Assembly (NCBI RefSeq): GCF_000340215.1
Contig: NW_006921536.1
Coordinates: 5,106,874-5,170,873 of the forward strand
From: Pseudocercospora fijiensis CIRAD86
Taxonomy: Eukaryota > Ascomycota > Dothideomycetes > Mycosphaerellales > Mycosphaerellaceae
Direction of reading: 5' to 3'
DNA: 64,000 nt
Numbering within the stretch: the first letter of the stretch is position 1; every line of letters starts with the position of its first letter. A program made the translations under genes and the position numbers. The notes beneath the pieces were generated by a model. It ran no database searches. It had not been told where the DNA came from and saw only the letters and a list, made by a program, of their open reading frames with translations. Shown here piece after piece: positions 55,150-64,000 of the stretch.

Positions 55150-55486
55150 TCAAATTGTGATGCCCGCTCTCAGTGGCGAAGAGACCTGTTTTGCGATTAG
55201 CGTCAGAACATTTTAGAAATAGTTCACAACTCACATTTGGTCGGTGGCTAGTGTTCTTCGCTGCTGAAGCACTCTGCTTGGCGATGACCTTTTGAGCAAA
55301 CGAAGCGGGCTTCTTGCTCACAATCTTCGGCTCCTTCGCCTTTTCTTCCGCTTCTGCTCCGTTGGCTGCTGGAGCAGTAGCAGGTGCAGCCTGCGCTAAG
55401 GGCTGCATGGGAGGCACCGTGTTGGTCTTCAACGGCGTCATTTCATCACCGCGTAGCGCCTCGCCATGTGCGAGAGTTTCCAAGGG
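55150..55486 (-). promoter_or_regulatory. In-frame readthrough extension after the eRF1 stop, spanning a 3'UTR intron
   Basis: Directly after the UGA of eRF1 (next base C) the same frame stays open for 84 codons (55,486-55,235). It encodes an Ala/Pro/Lys-rich, probably disordered peptide (PMQPLAQAAPATAPAANGAE, KKPASFAQKVIAKQSASAAK). A 49-nt intron with good signals (gtgagt...aaacag, branch-like gctaatc) follows at 55,234-55,186. Splicing keeps the frame, and a TGA closes it 11 codons later (55,152-55,150). The intron lies 252 nt past the stop, far enough to trigger NMD in most models. An independent gene starting at the ATG 55,441 (80 residues) is the alternative reading. Confidence 0.6.
55186..55234 (-). 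other. Probable 3'UTR intron of eRF1
   Basis: Starts gtgagttgtg and ends gcaaaacag, 49 nt, the same size as the coding introns at 54,336 and 38,744. It interrupts the in-frame extension between codons. Confidence 0.6.
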
Positions 55487-56794
55487 TCAATCGTCGTAGA
55501 ACTCATCTTCGTCATCATCTGCGTTGAGTTGCTCAAAGTTGAGCTTGTAGCGGAGAATGGCGCCAATACCACCGAATCCGCGTACGAACTGGTTGCCTTC
55601 TGAGGAGCGGTCAGAGACGAATTCCAAAGTAGCACCAAAGTCGCGGTACTTTTCGGCAAGCCATTCCAAGAATGCCTGCGAATCGACCACGTCCATTTCC
55701 TGGCCAGTATCCTTGTCCATGAAAATGGAGCGATCTTTCTCCTGCTCCTTGGTAGTGTGAAGGATAACTTCGCCGCCTTCGCTGTTCTTGAGAATCCAAC
55801 GAGTCATTTCCAAGTTCTCGTAGACGATCAAAGTCTCGCAAGCTCCGGCCTCGAGTGCCTTCAAAGTATCTTCAATACCGTAGCAGACCTTTCCGCTGTC
55901 CTGGCTGATCTCATCGAAGTACTTGTTGATCAGCTTCTTCTCCTGAATGAACTTGACGTTGGACAGAGTCTCGGAAGAAAGCTCAATGGCCTGGTTGAAG
56001 CCGTTCTCACCACCGTAGGATACATCAACAACCTTGATGACCTTGGCTTGAAGACGCTGGTCGAACAAATCAGACTGATTCAGATCGTTCTTGAAGTCAG
56101 CCGATCCAGCAAGGATGAGACCTGCCACGTTGACCTTATCGGCAGTGATGAAGTTCTGCACGGCCAACTCGGCAACCTTTCGGACGTAGTTGTGACGCTT
56201 CTCTTCTCGCAGACGTGCGAAACGCAAGGCAGATTGACCACCACGACCGTGCTTCTTGGGCAGATCTACGCTGAACTTTTGAATGACATCTCTGGTGTTT
56301 CCGGAGAGTGTACCGAAGAGGGCTCCGTTACCGTCCATGATGATAAATCCGAACTTCTGGTCGGACTCCAAGAGCTCACTAAGCGCCTCGGTGTGGAACT
56401 TGTTGTCACAGAGATATAAGGAGGTGTTGATCGGCTTGAATGGTTCGAAGTCGATATTTATCTTTCGCTCTTTTCCTTCGCTGGTGATGATTTCACCACA
56501 GTAGACCACCAGGCCGTTCGGAGGGACTTTCGAGTACAGCTTGAGACGCTGCTGTGTGGAGGTAATGGCGGAAAGGACGGAAAGACGGTTGACTCGGGAT
56601 TTGATGTTGGAGGCAGTTCCGAACTCTTCAGCCAACATCTTCGCGGCTCGCGAAACCTGATCTTTCGGTGGAATGATCAAGCTGATCATGCTGGTGCCGT
56701 TTCCTCGCGCCTGCTCCAATCTTTTGATGAGCTTCTTCACCTTCCATATCTCGATGTTCTTCTCCGCATCGTTCGCTTCGTTTTGGGAGGACAT
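55487..56794 (-). CDS. SUP45: Eukaryotic peptide chain release factor 1 (eRF1)
   Basis: Single coding exon of 435 residues, the usual length. The N domain carries NIKS (63-66) and YLCDNKF (127-133), which together read stop codons in the ribosomal A site. The M domain carries GRGGQ (GGQ at 185-187), the tripeptide that promotes hydrolysis of peptidyl-tRNA. The C domain contacts eRF3 and ends in the acidic [10 protein letters not shown]. The start ATG at 56,794 follows the untranslated leader and is divergent from the amino-acid transporter at 57,843. The stop is UGA followed by C, a leaky context, with an in-frame extension and intron behind it. Expression may therefore be self-limiting. Confidence 0.97.
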   Translation of the reverse strand: MSSQNEANDAEKNIEIWKVKKLIKRLEQARGNGTSMISLIIPPKDQVSRAAKMLAEEFGTASNIKSRVNRLSVLSAITSTQQRLKLYSKVPPNGLVVYCGEIITSEGKERKINIDFEPFKPINTSLYLCDNKFHTEALSELLESDQKFGFIIMDGNGALFGTLSGNTRDVIQKFSVDLPKKHGRGGQSALRFARLREEKRHNYVRKVAELAVQNFITADKVNVAGLILAGSADFKNDLNQSDLFDQRLQAKVIKVVDVSYGGENGFNQAIELSSETLSNVKFIQEKKLINKYFDEISQDSGKVCYGIEDTLKALEAGACETLIVYENLEMTRWILKNSEGGEVILHTTKEQEKDRSIFMDKDTGQEMDVVDSQAFLEWLAEKYRDFGATLEFVSDRSSEGNQFVRGFGGIGAILRYKLNFEQLNADDDEDEFYDD

Positions 56795-57190
56795 GATGGC
56801 GGCGGAGCGATTCGCTCACTGTTGGTATTGTGTCAGTCAGAATGGGGAGAAGCAGAAGTGCGGTCGGCGTGAAGGATGGGGTGGGACAAAGGCAGTCGGC
56901 AGTGCGCTGCGAGCAAGCGAGGCGAAAGCTGCAGGACACCTGACGTGTGCGAAGCTCAACAAATGACTGTGCGAGGCTAGCAGTGGGAGTCACGAGTGGC
57001 CAGTGTGGTGTTGTGCTGATGCTAACTCACCTCGTCTGCCGATGGAGTAGCAAAATGGGCTGCGCCTGCGCCTGACCGACTTTCGACTGCGGAGAGTGGC
57101 AGGTGGTGACAGGTGTGTCGTTCGGTTGGTGCGGCCCACGAAAAATCCAGTGACGCTTTCGACACGCCGCCCGCCCCCCGCCCGCCTAAC

Positions 57191-57225
57191 CTGCCCTGCC
57201 CTGCCCTGCCCTGCCCTGCCCTGCC
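57191..57225 (+). repeat. (CTGCC)7 microsatellite
   Basis: Seven exact ctgcc units in the eRF1/transporter promoter region. Confidence 0.95.
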
Positions 57226-57467
57226 ACCAAACACCTCCCGCACCGAGCAAGGCTGTTCGGCGCCGACGTCGTCTCCACTACGAGACAGAGTCCATTTGCA
57301 CTGTGAAGTCCGCAGACTCTCACAAGCCTTCATGTGCCACACGGACCCATTCACTTGCAACGCCATATCGTGGCTGTTGCGCAAGACGGCAGGCTTCAAA
57401 ACTTTATTTCTCTCCCAGACATTCAATGATTCAATTTCGCCGACCATCCCCGTCATCACCTGCTCCT

Positions 57468-57490
57468 CACGCGCACGCGCACGCGCACGC
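57468..57490 (+). repeat. (CACGCG)n microsatellite
   Basis: Nearly four hexamers of alternating purine-pyrimidine sequence, able in principle to form Z-DNA. Confidence 0.9.
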
Positions 57491-57842
57491 TCTGCTTTCC
57501 GCACGCTATGCTCCGTATGATAATCGTCCAGGCGCTGCTCTATCTACCAGGTAGCGACTAGCTCCAACAGATAAGGTACCTCTCTCCGACCACACCTCTG
57601 CTATTCATTTTGCTATTAATTTGCACGCCTCCATCCTGGATCCACTTCTCCATTACCTTATTCCATATGTGGTGCAACCTATCTCGCCTGTAGCAAATCT
57701 CTTCATCTTGCACTGAACAGCCATAAACCTGGCTGTAAGCTTCGACCGGAGCGGAGAGAGCTTCAACAGCTCCCACAACCTTGCTCACCGACACCGACAC
57801 AGCAGATCGAAGAGTTGGGAGAAGTGAGCAAGGAAAGCAACA

Positions 57843-59873
57843 ATGCCCTCGCAAAGAGGCCAATTGCCATCCAACTGGACGGCATATGAGCGTGGCAGAG
57901 GAGATTCGCCAGATTCCACGAACCGCATAGCTTTCGATGCGAGGACTGAAGAGCATCATGAATCGTCCGATGCCGAACACCTCCACGCGCCATCGGCCTA
58001 TGAGACTGGCACACATCAAGTGCGCCGGAGAAGATCTAGTATGGGAATGGCGATCGACGCCATCAGAGACGCGGGTGGTGTAAACAGCTTGGGAAACTTC
58101 GCTGCTTCATGGCAAAGAGCCGTTGGCTTTCACGAGGTCACGCCTGTACGACCAAGCTTCAGATACGCGGAGGACGACACGATTGAAGGAGGTGATGACG
58201 CGCTAGACCCGACACCGAAACAGCACAGATCACTGCTGAGACAACAACTGGAAGCACAGGACAGAGTGGACCAGGCCATTGATGATGAGCACGAAGAGAT
58301 GATACCTCCTCGATTGTCGCGTGTTACAACCCGCGAACGACAATCCCACACCACGGCAGCCAGCGAAGATCAGCCTTTGCTGCAGAAAATCACCTCCCGA
58401 ACACCTGCTGATGATAGCATATTCTTGATCGAGCCCTCATTAGCGAGTCCATTTGGTGGAAGCTATGGCAGTACCTGGGGATCGTTGTCGTCCAGAGTCA
58501 ATGAATCGAGTATGCGACATGCAGGGCGTCTGTTTCGACAACAGCAGATCCGTGGTGGGCAAGCCATATCAGACAAGGAACGTGAACCGCTGATGGTGAA
58601 GCGCGTGGAGGAAGATGATGGCACCATCGTCAACGTGGTCGTCGGTCAGTCCACCTTGCCACAGACCATCTTCAATTCCGTCAATGTTCTGATTGGAGTC
58701 GGTCTCCTCGCCTTACCTCTGGCGATGAAATACGCAGGTTGGATTCCAGGCCTGATCTTCTTTTTCTTTGCCGGAATCTCAACCTGCTACACAGCCAAGC
58801 TCCTCGCCAAATGTGCCGATGTCGACAACAGCCTCATCACGTTCGCCGATCTCGCATACGTCTCCTTCGGGCCATGGGCACGAGTGGGAACCTCCATCAT
58901 CTTCGTCCTCGAACTGGTCGCAGCATGCGTAGCGCTCATTGTCCTCTTCTCCGACTCCCTCGACGCCTTAACCGAACAATCTCTAGGCATAACGGAATGG
59001 AAGATAATCTGCGGCATAATCCTCATTCCCCTCTCCTTCGTCCCCCTCCGCTACCTATCCTTCACCTCCATCCTCGGAATTCTCTGCTGCTTCGGCATCG
59101 TCCTCGCAGTCCTCATCGACGGCCTAATAAAACCCCACGCGCCCGGCTCTCTCCGCGAACCAGCAAAAACCTACCTCTTCCCCGAAAACTGGATGACACT
59201 CCCCATCTCTTTCGGAATCCTCATGTCTCCCTGGGGCGGCCACAGCGTATTCCCCAACATCTACCGCGACATGCGACACCCATACAAATACCGTCGTGGC
59301 GTCAACATCACCTACATCTTCACCTTCACCCTCGATCTCCTCATGGCAGTCATCGGCCTCCTCATGTTCGGCGACGGAGTAAAAGACGAAGTCACCCGAA
59401 ACATCCTGATGGAAAACGGCTACCCAGCTTTCCTCTCCGTCTTTATTGTCATCTGCATCGCAATCATCCCCCTCACCAAAGTCCCCCTCAACGCGCGCCC
59501 CATAATCTCCACCCTCGACCTCTTCCTCGGCCTCGACGCACGAGCAATGGGATCTGGCGGCGAACCAACCCACGGCTGTTCGGGTCTCACACGCGGAATC
59601 GCAAAAATTTCAGTCCGAGTTTTCTGCATTATCGCTTTCGTCCTGCTGGCGATTTTAGTCCCGGAATTCGATACGATTATGAGTTTGCTGGGCGCGGTGG
59701 CTTGTTTTACAATTTGTTTGATTTTGCCTTGTGCGTTTCATTTGAAGCTTTTTGGGAAGGAGTTGTCGTATAGGCAGAAAGTGGTGGATTGGGGGCTTAT
59801 TGGGGTGAGTTCGGGGCTGGCCTTGGTTAGTACGGGGTTTAATTTTGTGCCGAAGGAGAAGTTGGGGATATGA
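57843..59873 (+). CDS. Vacuolar amino-acid transporter, Avt1-like (AAAP family)
   Basis: Single exon of 676 residues. The first 270 are hydrophilic and disordered, rich in Ser, Asp, Arg and Gln. They include EDQPLLQ, a dileucine-type sorting signal seen in vacuolar proteins. The membrane domain begins with QSTLPQTIFNSVNVLIGVGLL, the standard entry motif of Avt1/SLC32-type carriers. About eleven helices follow, with PWGGHSVFPNIYRDM and the KVPLNARPI loop. Family members exchange protons for neutral amino acids across the vacuolar membrane. Length is somewhat over yeast Avt1 because of the long N-terminus. Substrate choice cannot be read from sequence. Confidence 0.92.
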   Translation: MPSQRGQLPSNWTAYERGRGDSPDSTNRIAFDARTEEHHESSDAEHLHAPSAYETGTHQVRRRRSSMGMAIDAIRDAGGVNSLGNFAASWQRAVGFHEVTPVRPSFRYAEDDTIEGGDDALDPTPKQHRSLLRQQLEAQDRVDQAIDDEHEEMIPPRLSRVTTRERQSHTTAASEDQPLLQKITSRTPADDSIFLIEPSLASPFGGSYGSTWGSLSSRVNESSMRHAGRLFRQQQIRGGQAISDKEREPLMVKRVEEDDGTIVNVVVGQSTLPQTIFNSVNVLIGVGLLALPLAMKYAGWIPGLIFFFFAGISTCYTAKLLAKCADVDNSLITFADLAYVSFGPWARVGTSIIFVLELVAACVALIVLFSDSLDALTEQSLGITEWKIICGIILIPLSFVPLRYLSFTSILGILCCFGIVLAVLIDGLIKPHAPGSLREPAKTYLFPENWMTLPISFGILMSPWGGHSVFPNIYRDMRHPYKYRRGVNITYIFTFTLDLLMAVIGLLMFGDGVKDEVTRNILMENGYPAFLSVFIVICIAIIPLTKVPLNARPIISTLDLFLGLDARAMGSGGEPTHGCSGLTRGIAKISVRVFCIIAFVLLAILVPEFDTIMSLLGAVACFTICLILPCAFHLKLFGKELSYRQKVVDWGLIGVSSGLALVSTGFNFVPKEKLGI

Positions 59874-60182
59874 GAAATTAAATCTTCGGTGGGTGGTGGT
59901 TGGATTGTTTGGTGAGCTTGGTGGGAGGGAGGTGGATTGTAGACGATGTTGAGACTTTGTTGATTGCTATACAGCCTGGTGTTCTGTTCGTTGCTGGTGG
60001 AGTGGGCCTTCAATGGCGAAGTGCTGTTCATCCTCACCCAAAGTGCTGTGCATATATGCATTCATTCATCCACCCCTCACAACCTTCATTGATCTTCCTA
60101 CTACCCATTTCAGCTCCTCATAACCTTCATTCCTCTTCGTCCTTCCCATTTCCCACCTCCTCAAACCACATCCCTACACCAC
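59874..60182. terminator. Convergent 3' ends of the Avt1-like and Htd2-like genes
   Basis: About 310 bp between two converging stops. No canonical AATAAA is present on either strand; an ATTAAA-type site (gaaattaaatc) lies directly after the first stop. Both 3' untranslated regions must fit here. Confidence 0.4.
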
Positions 60183-61325
60183 CTATCCCCTCCCCTCTTC
60201 AGTCCTAACCCTCCCCCTAACCGCAACCCCACCTTGCTCATCCTCCGCCCAAACCTCCCACTTCTTCTCCCCAATTTCCTTCCCACAAAACCTAACTTCC
60301 TCCCCACAATACAACGCCGCAAGATTCCTATACTCAATACTCTGCATTACTTGATTGCCCCCCTCTTTCGCCAAATGTCGGGATAACAACGTTATCAGAA
60401 ACGTCAAAGATAAAGGCCCCTGAACCAGAAGTTTTGGGTGTCCTTCGATGTTTTTTGTATACGAAGGGTCGAGATGGATGGCGTGGGAGTTGAAGGTTAG
60501 AGCGCTGAAGCGGAAGAGGAGGGAGGGGGTTGGGATGAGGGTGTGTGTGAAATCTGGGGAGGAGGAGTATTCAGATTTCAAAACCTTCCCTCCCTCTCCT
60601 TCTTTTGTCCTCGTATTCGTCTTCTTGTTTCGCATAAAAACAATCACCCTCCTCTCCAAAATCTTGCACGGTCCAAATTCCTCCTCCCCATCCCTCCACA
60701 ACCTCTGTCGGACCCTATGTTCCAAAGCCTTTTTCTTCCGCTCATCCACATCCGCATCCCCCAACCCGAGAATTTCCTCAGGACTAGCCCTCGCGATCCT
60801 CCTCTCGATTTCCACAAAAACCTTCTGCTTCCCCTCTTCTTCTTCTTTCCCTTTCATCTTAACATCTCTCACAAACTCCCCACAAACTCCCACCCCACCA
60901 TCCAATCTCAACGGTTTCGCATTATCGTATAAAACTTTCCCACCAGCCCACATCCTCTTGACAAAAGGTTCTCCAGGGAAATGATCAGGATTCGTGCCAT
61001 CGGGTAACATTTCTGAAGAACGTTTCGTGGGTTCGAAGTATAAGAGGTGATGAGCGGGTGGGAGGTCCCAAGGTTTTTGGGGATGAGGTAGGGTTAGAGG
61101 TGGAGGATTCGAGTCGTGTGGGAGGAAGTCGGCGAGGGTGGTTTGGAGGCGGTAGGAGGGGTCGGGAGTGAGGGTTGAGAAGATGGGGGAGATGAGACGG
61201 GTTTTGAGGTGGGAGAAGTCTGGAGTGGAGGAGGAGGTATGGCGGCGGTGGGATTGGGGTTGTTTGAGGGGTTGGTGGAGTAGGAGGGAAGGTCGGAGAG
61301 GGCGTCGTATTGCGGTTGCCATCAT
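60183..61325 (-). CDS. HTD2: Mitochondrial 3-hydroxyacyl-thioester dehydratase, Htd2-like (FAS II)
   Basis: Single exon of 380 residues from the ATG at 61,325; another in-frame ATG lies at 61,439. I prefer 61,325 because it puts a clear presequence (MMATAIRRPLRPSLLLHQPLK) at the N-terminus. The middle has LYFEPTKRSSEMLPDGTNPD and FVKRMWAGGKVLY, both typical of the family. The hot-dog core shows FRFSALTFNSHAIHLD and GHPKLLVQGPL. The enzyme dehydrates 3-hydroxyacyl-ACP in mitochondrial fatty-acid synthesis, which feeds lipoic acid production. It is longer than yeast Htd2 owing to Lys/Glu-rich inserts near residues 170-190 and 270-285. Confidence 0.85.
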   Translation of the reverse strand: MMATAIRRPLRPSLLLHQPLKQPQSHRRHTSSSTPDFSHLKTRLISPIFSTLTPDPSYRLQTTLADFLPHDSNPPPLTLPHPQKPWDLPPAHHLLYFEPTKRSSEMLPDGTNPDHFPGEPFVKRMWAGGKVLYDNAKPLRLDGGVGVCGEFVRDVKMKGKEEEEGKQKVFVEIERRIARASPEEILGLGDADVDERKKKALEHRVRQRLWRDGEEEFGPCKILERRVIVFMRNKKTNTRTKEGEGGKVLKSEYSSSPDFTHTLIPTPSLLFRFSALTFNSHAIHLDPSYTKNIEGHPKLLVQGPLSLTFLITLLSRHLAKEGGNQVMQSIEYRNLAALYCGEEVRFCGKEIGEKKWEVWAEDEQGGVAVRGRVRTEEGRG

Positions 61326-61726
61326 TGAGGAGGGAGGAGGAAGAGGAAGAGTGAGAGATGGTATGGCTATTCTGCGCTCACGTTTTGGAGCTTTCTTGAA
61401 CACGAGAGAGCTCCACCTCGGAAGCTCATGCTGAGTCATGCATGCACCCCAGAAAGCGACATCCCGTGCGGCTCGGGATGGTCCTAGAGAAGTTTAGCAC
61501 TAGCCTCATTCTGCTGCTGAAAATTGAAATACTGCGAGAAATGTACATGTAGCCACAAGAATGCTCGGCCGTCACTATGTACTGTAACCACAAATTCTAC
61601 AAAACACTGAAGACACATAATCGATCATCAATCACACCGTACGTACAGTCAACAAACAGAAAGAAAAAAGAAAGCCATTCCATCCCCAAACGCAATCATT
61701 ACCCTCCTCCTCCTTCGCTTCGGCCG
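61326..61726. other. Interval between the CorA-type stop and the Htd2-like start
   Basis: Both genes read leftward. The interval holds the 3' end of the transporter gene (A/C-rich near 61,600-61,700) and the Htd2 promoter. No discrete element is marked. Confidence 0.5.
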
Positions 61727-63757
61727 TCATATGAACCTCAACCTCTTAGCAAGCGTAACACAACAAATAGCAAGCGTAAGCACAACCCCGATAATCCCAA
61801 ACCACCATCCATATCCAGGCACACCCTGACCAGGAACATGAACATTCATGCCAAAAAGACCAGCGATCAAATTCATAGGAACCAGAATCGTAGCCAGAAC
61901 CGTAATCTTGCCCAACAACTCGTTGGCACGCGAACCTTGCTCGGTATGTTGAAGCGTGATTTGTGTCAAGTGGTTGGTATGGCTCCGACTGAGCATTTTT
62001 TCAAAGTGACCGAGATTGGACATCATGGTGACGATGTGATCTTGGACGTCAGAAAGGTAGAGAGCGACGTCGCCGCGGGGAGCGACTGCGTAGGCTTCAT
62101 TGCATTTTTTGGCAAAGCTCTTGATGACATCCGCTTTGCCGCCGAGGAGTCGGGTCAGGGCCATGATGCGCTTGCGACAGTCGCCGATGCCTTGAAGCAT
62201 TGCGCGGGAGTCTTCGAAGCGGGCGGTGAAAACGGAGTCTTCAATCGTGTCGGTTTCTGTCTCAAGCTCGCGCAGTACAGGAGCGAAGGAGTCAACGATC
62301 TCGTCAATCAAGGCGTAGCAGACCCAGTCGGATGAGAGGTTGACGTAGTCACGAAGTCGACCGATACGCTTGCGGACATTTGTGGCGTGAGTGTTTGGGC
62401 AGAAAGAGAAAGTAAGCAGTCCCTCTCTGAAGACGACAGCATAGACGTTGATTGGCTCGAGGTAGTCATCGCTGGTCTTGTCCAATGCGTAGAAGCTGCG
62501 GAAGCACAGGAAGTAGTACGTTCTGAACAGCTCAACCTTCTCACGCGTTTCTTGTGTAGTGATATCCTCGCGAGTCAAGGGATGGACACGGAAGGCGCTG
62601 CAGATGGTGGAGATTTCCTCCTCGGATGGGTTGAGCATGTCAAGCCACCAGACACCGCCTTCAGGACCAAGCTCGAAAAGGTCGCGGAAAGTCTCGCCAG
62701 GCATCAAGAGACCACCAAGCTCAGGTGCATGAATGGTCTCATCAATCTCAGATGAGAAGAAGGTCCATCGGTTGAGTGGCTGCTCGATCGTGCCCTCGGT
62801 CTGACGAAGGACTTCATCAGAGTCAGGATCAGTCTGCTTCTCATTCCCGTCGGTCTGAGCGACATTTGCATCCCTTTCAGCATCCACAAAATAGTCATCT
62901 GGCTGGCCTCCTGATGTCAAATAGCCGTCGCGAGAAGGAAAGATGCGCTTCTTGGGCACAGTCTCCTTGGTAAACTTTGGCATGAAAGGATGTGCGACGG
63001 GAGTCTTGGTGTGCGTTTGCGATACAAACTCCTCCAGATCCTCGAAGTCAATTGTGTATGTGTTCGGTGGCTCTTCGGGAGGAAAGCAAACGTCCTCTGC
63101 GGCCGAGCTTCGTCGAGATGCAACATCAGAGCGCATGCGACCAGCATCATCTTCGCCGAATGTTGGTCGCCTCTTCGACTTGACGGAGACAGTGCGATGG
63201 AGCGAAGCCTGCGCGGATGGCGCTCTGCTGTTGACTGTGCCAGATCTACCACGTCTTGGGCCCGGCGCAAATGCGTCTACAGAATTTGGTGGCGAAGTCG
63301 AGTGGTCCGACGAGGCATTGGATCGGATGGAGTCATTGTCGCCTCGATTGTGTGCTGGTCGTCGAAATGTGGTACGTCTCGCAGCGATCGGACTAACCGA
63401 GCCTCGTCGCTCTGCAGTGCCTCTTCGCTCGCGATGCCAATCCTCGTCCGGAGATCGCAACTTTCCTGCTGAGCGGCGAGAGTTGCTGCTCTTGATACTT
63501 CTTTCGTCATCTTCGATCGCCTGCTCAAAGTCTCGTGCGATAGAGCCCTGGACCTCAACGCCAGTCGGCAGAGTCAGTCTAGGCACTGGTGGTCTCTGCT
63601 CTCCATCCACAATGCTAGCCAGAGTACCTCGGCGTCCCTGGTTGAGGTAGCCATCGTTTGCAGGAGGCAGACTTTCTGGTTGAAATCGGTGGTCGTCCAA
63701 GTCCGGCTCGGGCGTGCTGTATCGCGTCTGCGACACCTCAGAACGCGGAGTGTGCAT
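61727..63757 (-). CDS. CorA-family Mg2+ transporter (Alr1/Mnr2 type)
   Basis: Single exon of 676 residues. The N-terminal 240 residues are Arg/Ser/Pro-rich and disordered. The cytosolic funnel domain follows (FFSSEIDETIHAPELGGLL, VWWLDMLNPSEEEI, HPLTREDITTQETREKVELF, YYFLCFRSF). A long helical stretch then leads to two C-terminal membrane helices. The signature GMN lies in LIAGLFGMNVHVPGQG just after the first helix. The second helix is followed by a short basic tail (KRLRF). Fungal members sit in the plasma membrane (Alr1) or vacuole (Mnr2) and conduct Mg2+; the sequence seen does not settle which. The N-terminal extension resembles those of Mnr2/Alr1 rather than the mitochondrial Mrs2 group. 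Confidence 0.93.
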   Translation of the reverse strand: MHTPRSEVSQTRYSTPEPDLDDHRFQPESLPPANDGYLNQGRRGTLASIVDGEQRPPVPRLTLPTGVEVQGSIARDFEQAIEDDERSIKSSNSRRSAGKLRSPDEDWHRERRGTAERRGSVSPIAARRTTFRRPAHNRGDNDSIRSNASSDHSTSPPNSVDAFAPGPRRGRSGTVNSRAPSAQASLHRTVSVKSKRRPTFGEDDAGRMRSDVASRRSSAAEDVCFPPEEPPNTYTIDFEDLEEFVSQTHTKTPVAHPFMPKFTKETVPKKRIFPSRDGYLTSGGQPDDYFVDAERDANVAQTDGNEKQTDPDSDEVLRQTEGTIEQPLNRWTFFSSEIDETIHAPELGGLLMPGETFRDLFELGPEGGVWWLDMLNPSEEEISTICSAFRVHPLTREDITTQETREKVELFRTYYFLCFRSFYALDKTSDDYLEPINVYAVVFREGLLTFSFCPNTHATNVRKRIGRLRDYVNLSSDWVCYALIDEIVDSFAPVLRELETETDTIEDSVFTARFEDSRAMLQGIGDCRKRIMALTRLLGGKADVIKSFAKKCNEAYAVAPRGDVALYLSDVQDHIVTMMSNLGHFEKMLSRSHTNHLTQITLQHTEQGSRANELLGKITVLATILVPMNLIAGLFGMNVHVPGQGVPGYGWWFGIIGVVLTLAICCVTLAKRLRFI

Positions 63758-64000
63758 TGTGACGGTGTTTGTGGTACAAGTTCTCTTTGTTTTTGTGATA
63801 TTGTTTCAACGCTGTTGAGTGACTTGGCGCAAGGTACGATGTTCCCTGGTCTGGAAAAGAGTCCTCCTACTCCGGTATATCCCTAAACGCTCGCAACCCG
63901 ATCTCGGATCCTGCTATTTAGCCCATCGGTTCTAGTTTTGTTCGCTGTATGATCTATGACTGCGTTTGTCGCAATCTGGTGGGGTGCTCGGTCGGCGCAG
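63758..64000. promoter_or_regulatory. 5' flank of the CorA-type gene
   Basis: Upstream of the minus-strand ATG at 63,757. It contains the leader and promoter of that gene. No other gene start is visible before the window ends. Confidence 0.5.

Larger units (their letters stand above)
56795..57842. promoter_or_regulatory. Divergent promoter region of eRF1 and the Avt1-like gene
   Basis: About 1 kb between two outward-facing starts. It is C-rich on the plus strand and holds two microsatellites (57,191-57,225 and 57,468-57,490). Frames that appear open here are by-products of the simple repeats. No individual binding site is claimed. Confidence 0.55.

Noticed and set aside
57022..57554. Long Pro/Ala/Arg frames on both strands
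   Set aside because: Produced by the CTGCC and CACGCG microsatellites in a promoter region. No domain or splice support.
58739..59773. 344-codon Arg/His/Pro-rich frame
   Set aside because: Out-of-frame shadow of the Avt1-like transporter.

Overview
The window is nuclear DNA of a filamentous ascomycete, most likely a dothideomycete. The host genes have 47-52 nt introns with GT(A/G)AG(T/C)-like donors and YAG acceptors. There is a HET-domain gene, a fungal-type eRF1 and a Dal5-family permease. The left third carries an extreme repeat-induced point mutation (RIP) signature. The order is inferred from gene content only; no database was searched.

Bases 1 to about 23,790 are a RIP-saturated block of nested LTR retrotransposons. 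Three complete elements can be delimited to the base by their terminal repeats and perfect 5-bp target-site duplications. Copy B (+ strand, 414-22,696, TSD agtaa) sits inside an older RIP-destroyed coding sequence. Copy A (- strand, 1,141-8,246, TSD ttaag) is the same Ty3/gypsy family and sits inside B's gag. Copy C (+ strand, 14,155-22,202, TSD aatac) is a second gypsy family and sits near B's 3' end. Both families end in a chromodomain. Almost every CpA/TpG has become TpA while CpG is kept, so Gln and Trp codons read as stops.

Bases 23,790-35,187 and 36,733-44,600 are gene-poor. They hold two small Lys-rich nuclear-type proteins with a Myb/SANT-like helical region (25.2 and 38.7 kb). Each is followed about 100-110 bp downstream by about 3 kb of decayed tandem repeat. 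Also present are decayed exon fragments lodged in the first array, a cluster of four inverted repeats, a three-unit 206-bp repeat, a tRNA-like relic with a T-tract, an 18-bp minisatellite, a partly readable membrane-protein gene and a 100-N assembly gap. A Dal5-family MFS transporter (35.2-36.7 kb) stands alone among them.

Bases 44,600-64,000 are ordinary gene-dense euchromatin. In order: a secreted Ser/Thr-rich PAN-like protein; a small membrane protein; a HET-domain protein; mitochondrial succinyl-CoA ligase alpha, divergent from ELP3; prephenate dehydratase; eRF1; an Avt1-like vacuolar amino-acid transporter; a mitochondrial Htd2-like dehydratase; and a CorA/Mnr2-type Mg2+ transporter. Two genes are mitochondrial (TCA cycle, FAS II). 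Two concern translation (wobble-uridine modification by ELP3, termination by eRF1).

The most interesting point outside the transposons is eRF1. Its UGA-C stop is followed by 84 in-frame sense codons, then a 49-nt intron that keeps the frame, then a stop 11 codons later. This matches the readthrough/NMD autoregulation architecture reported for eRF1 in plants and Neurospora.
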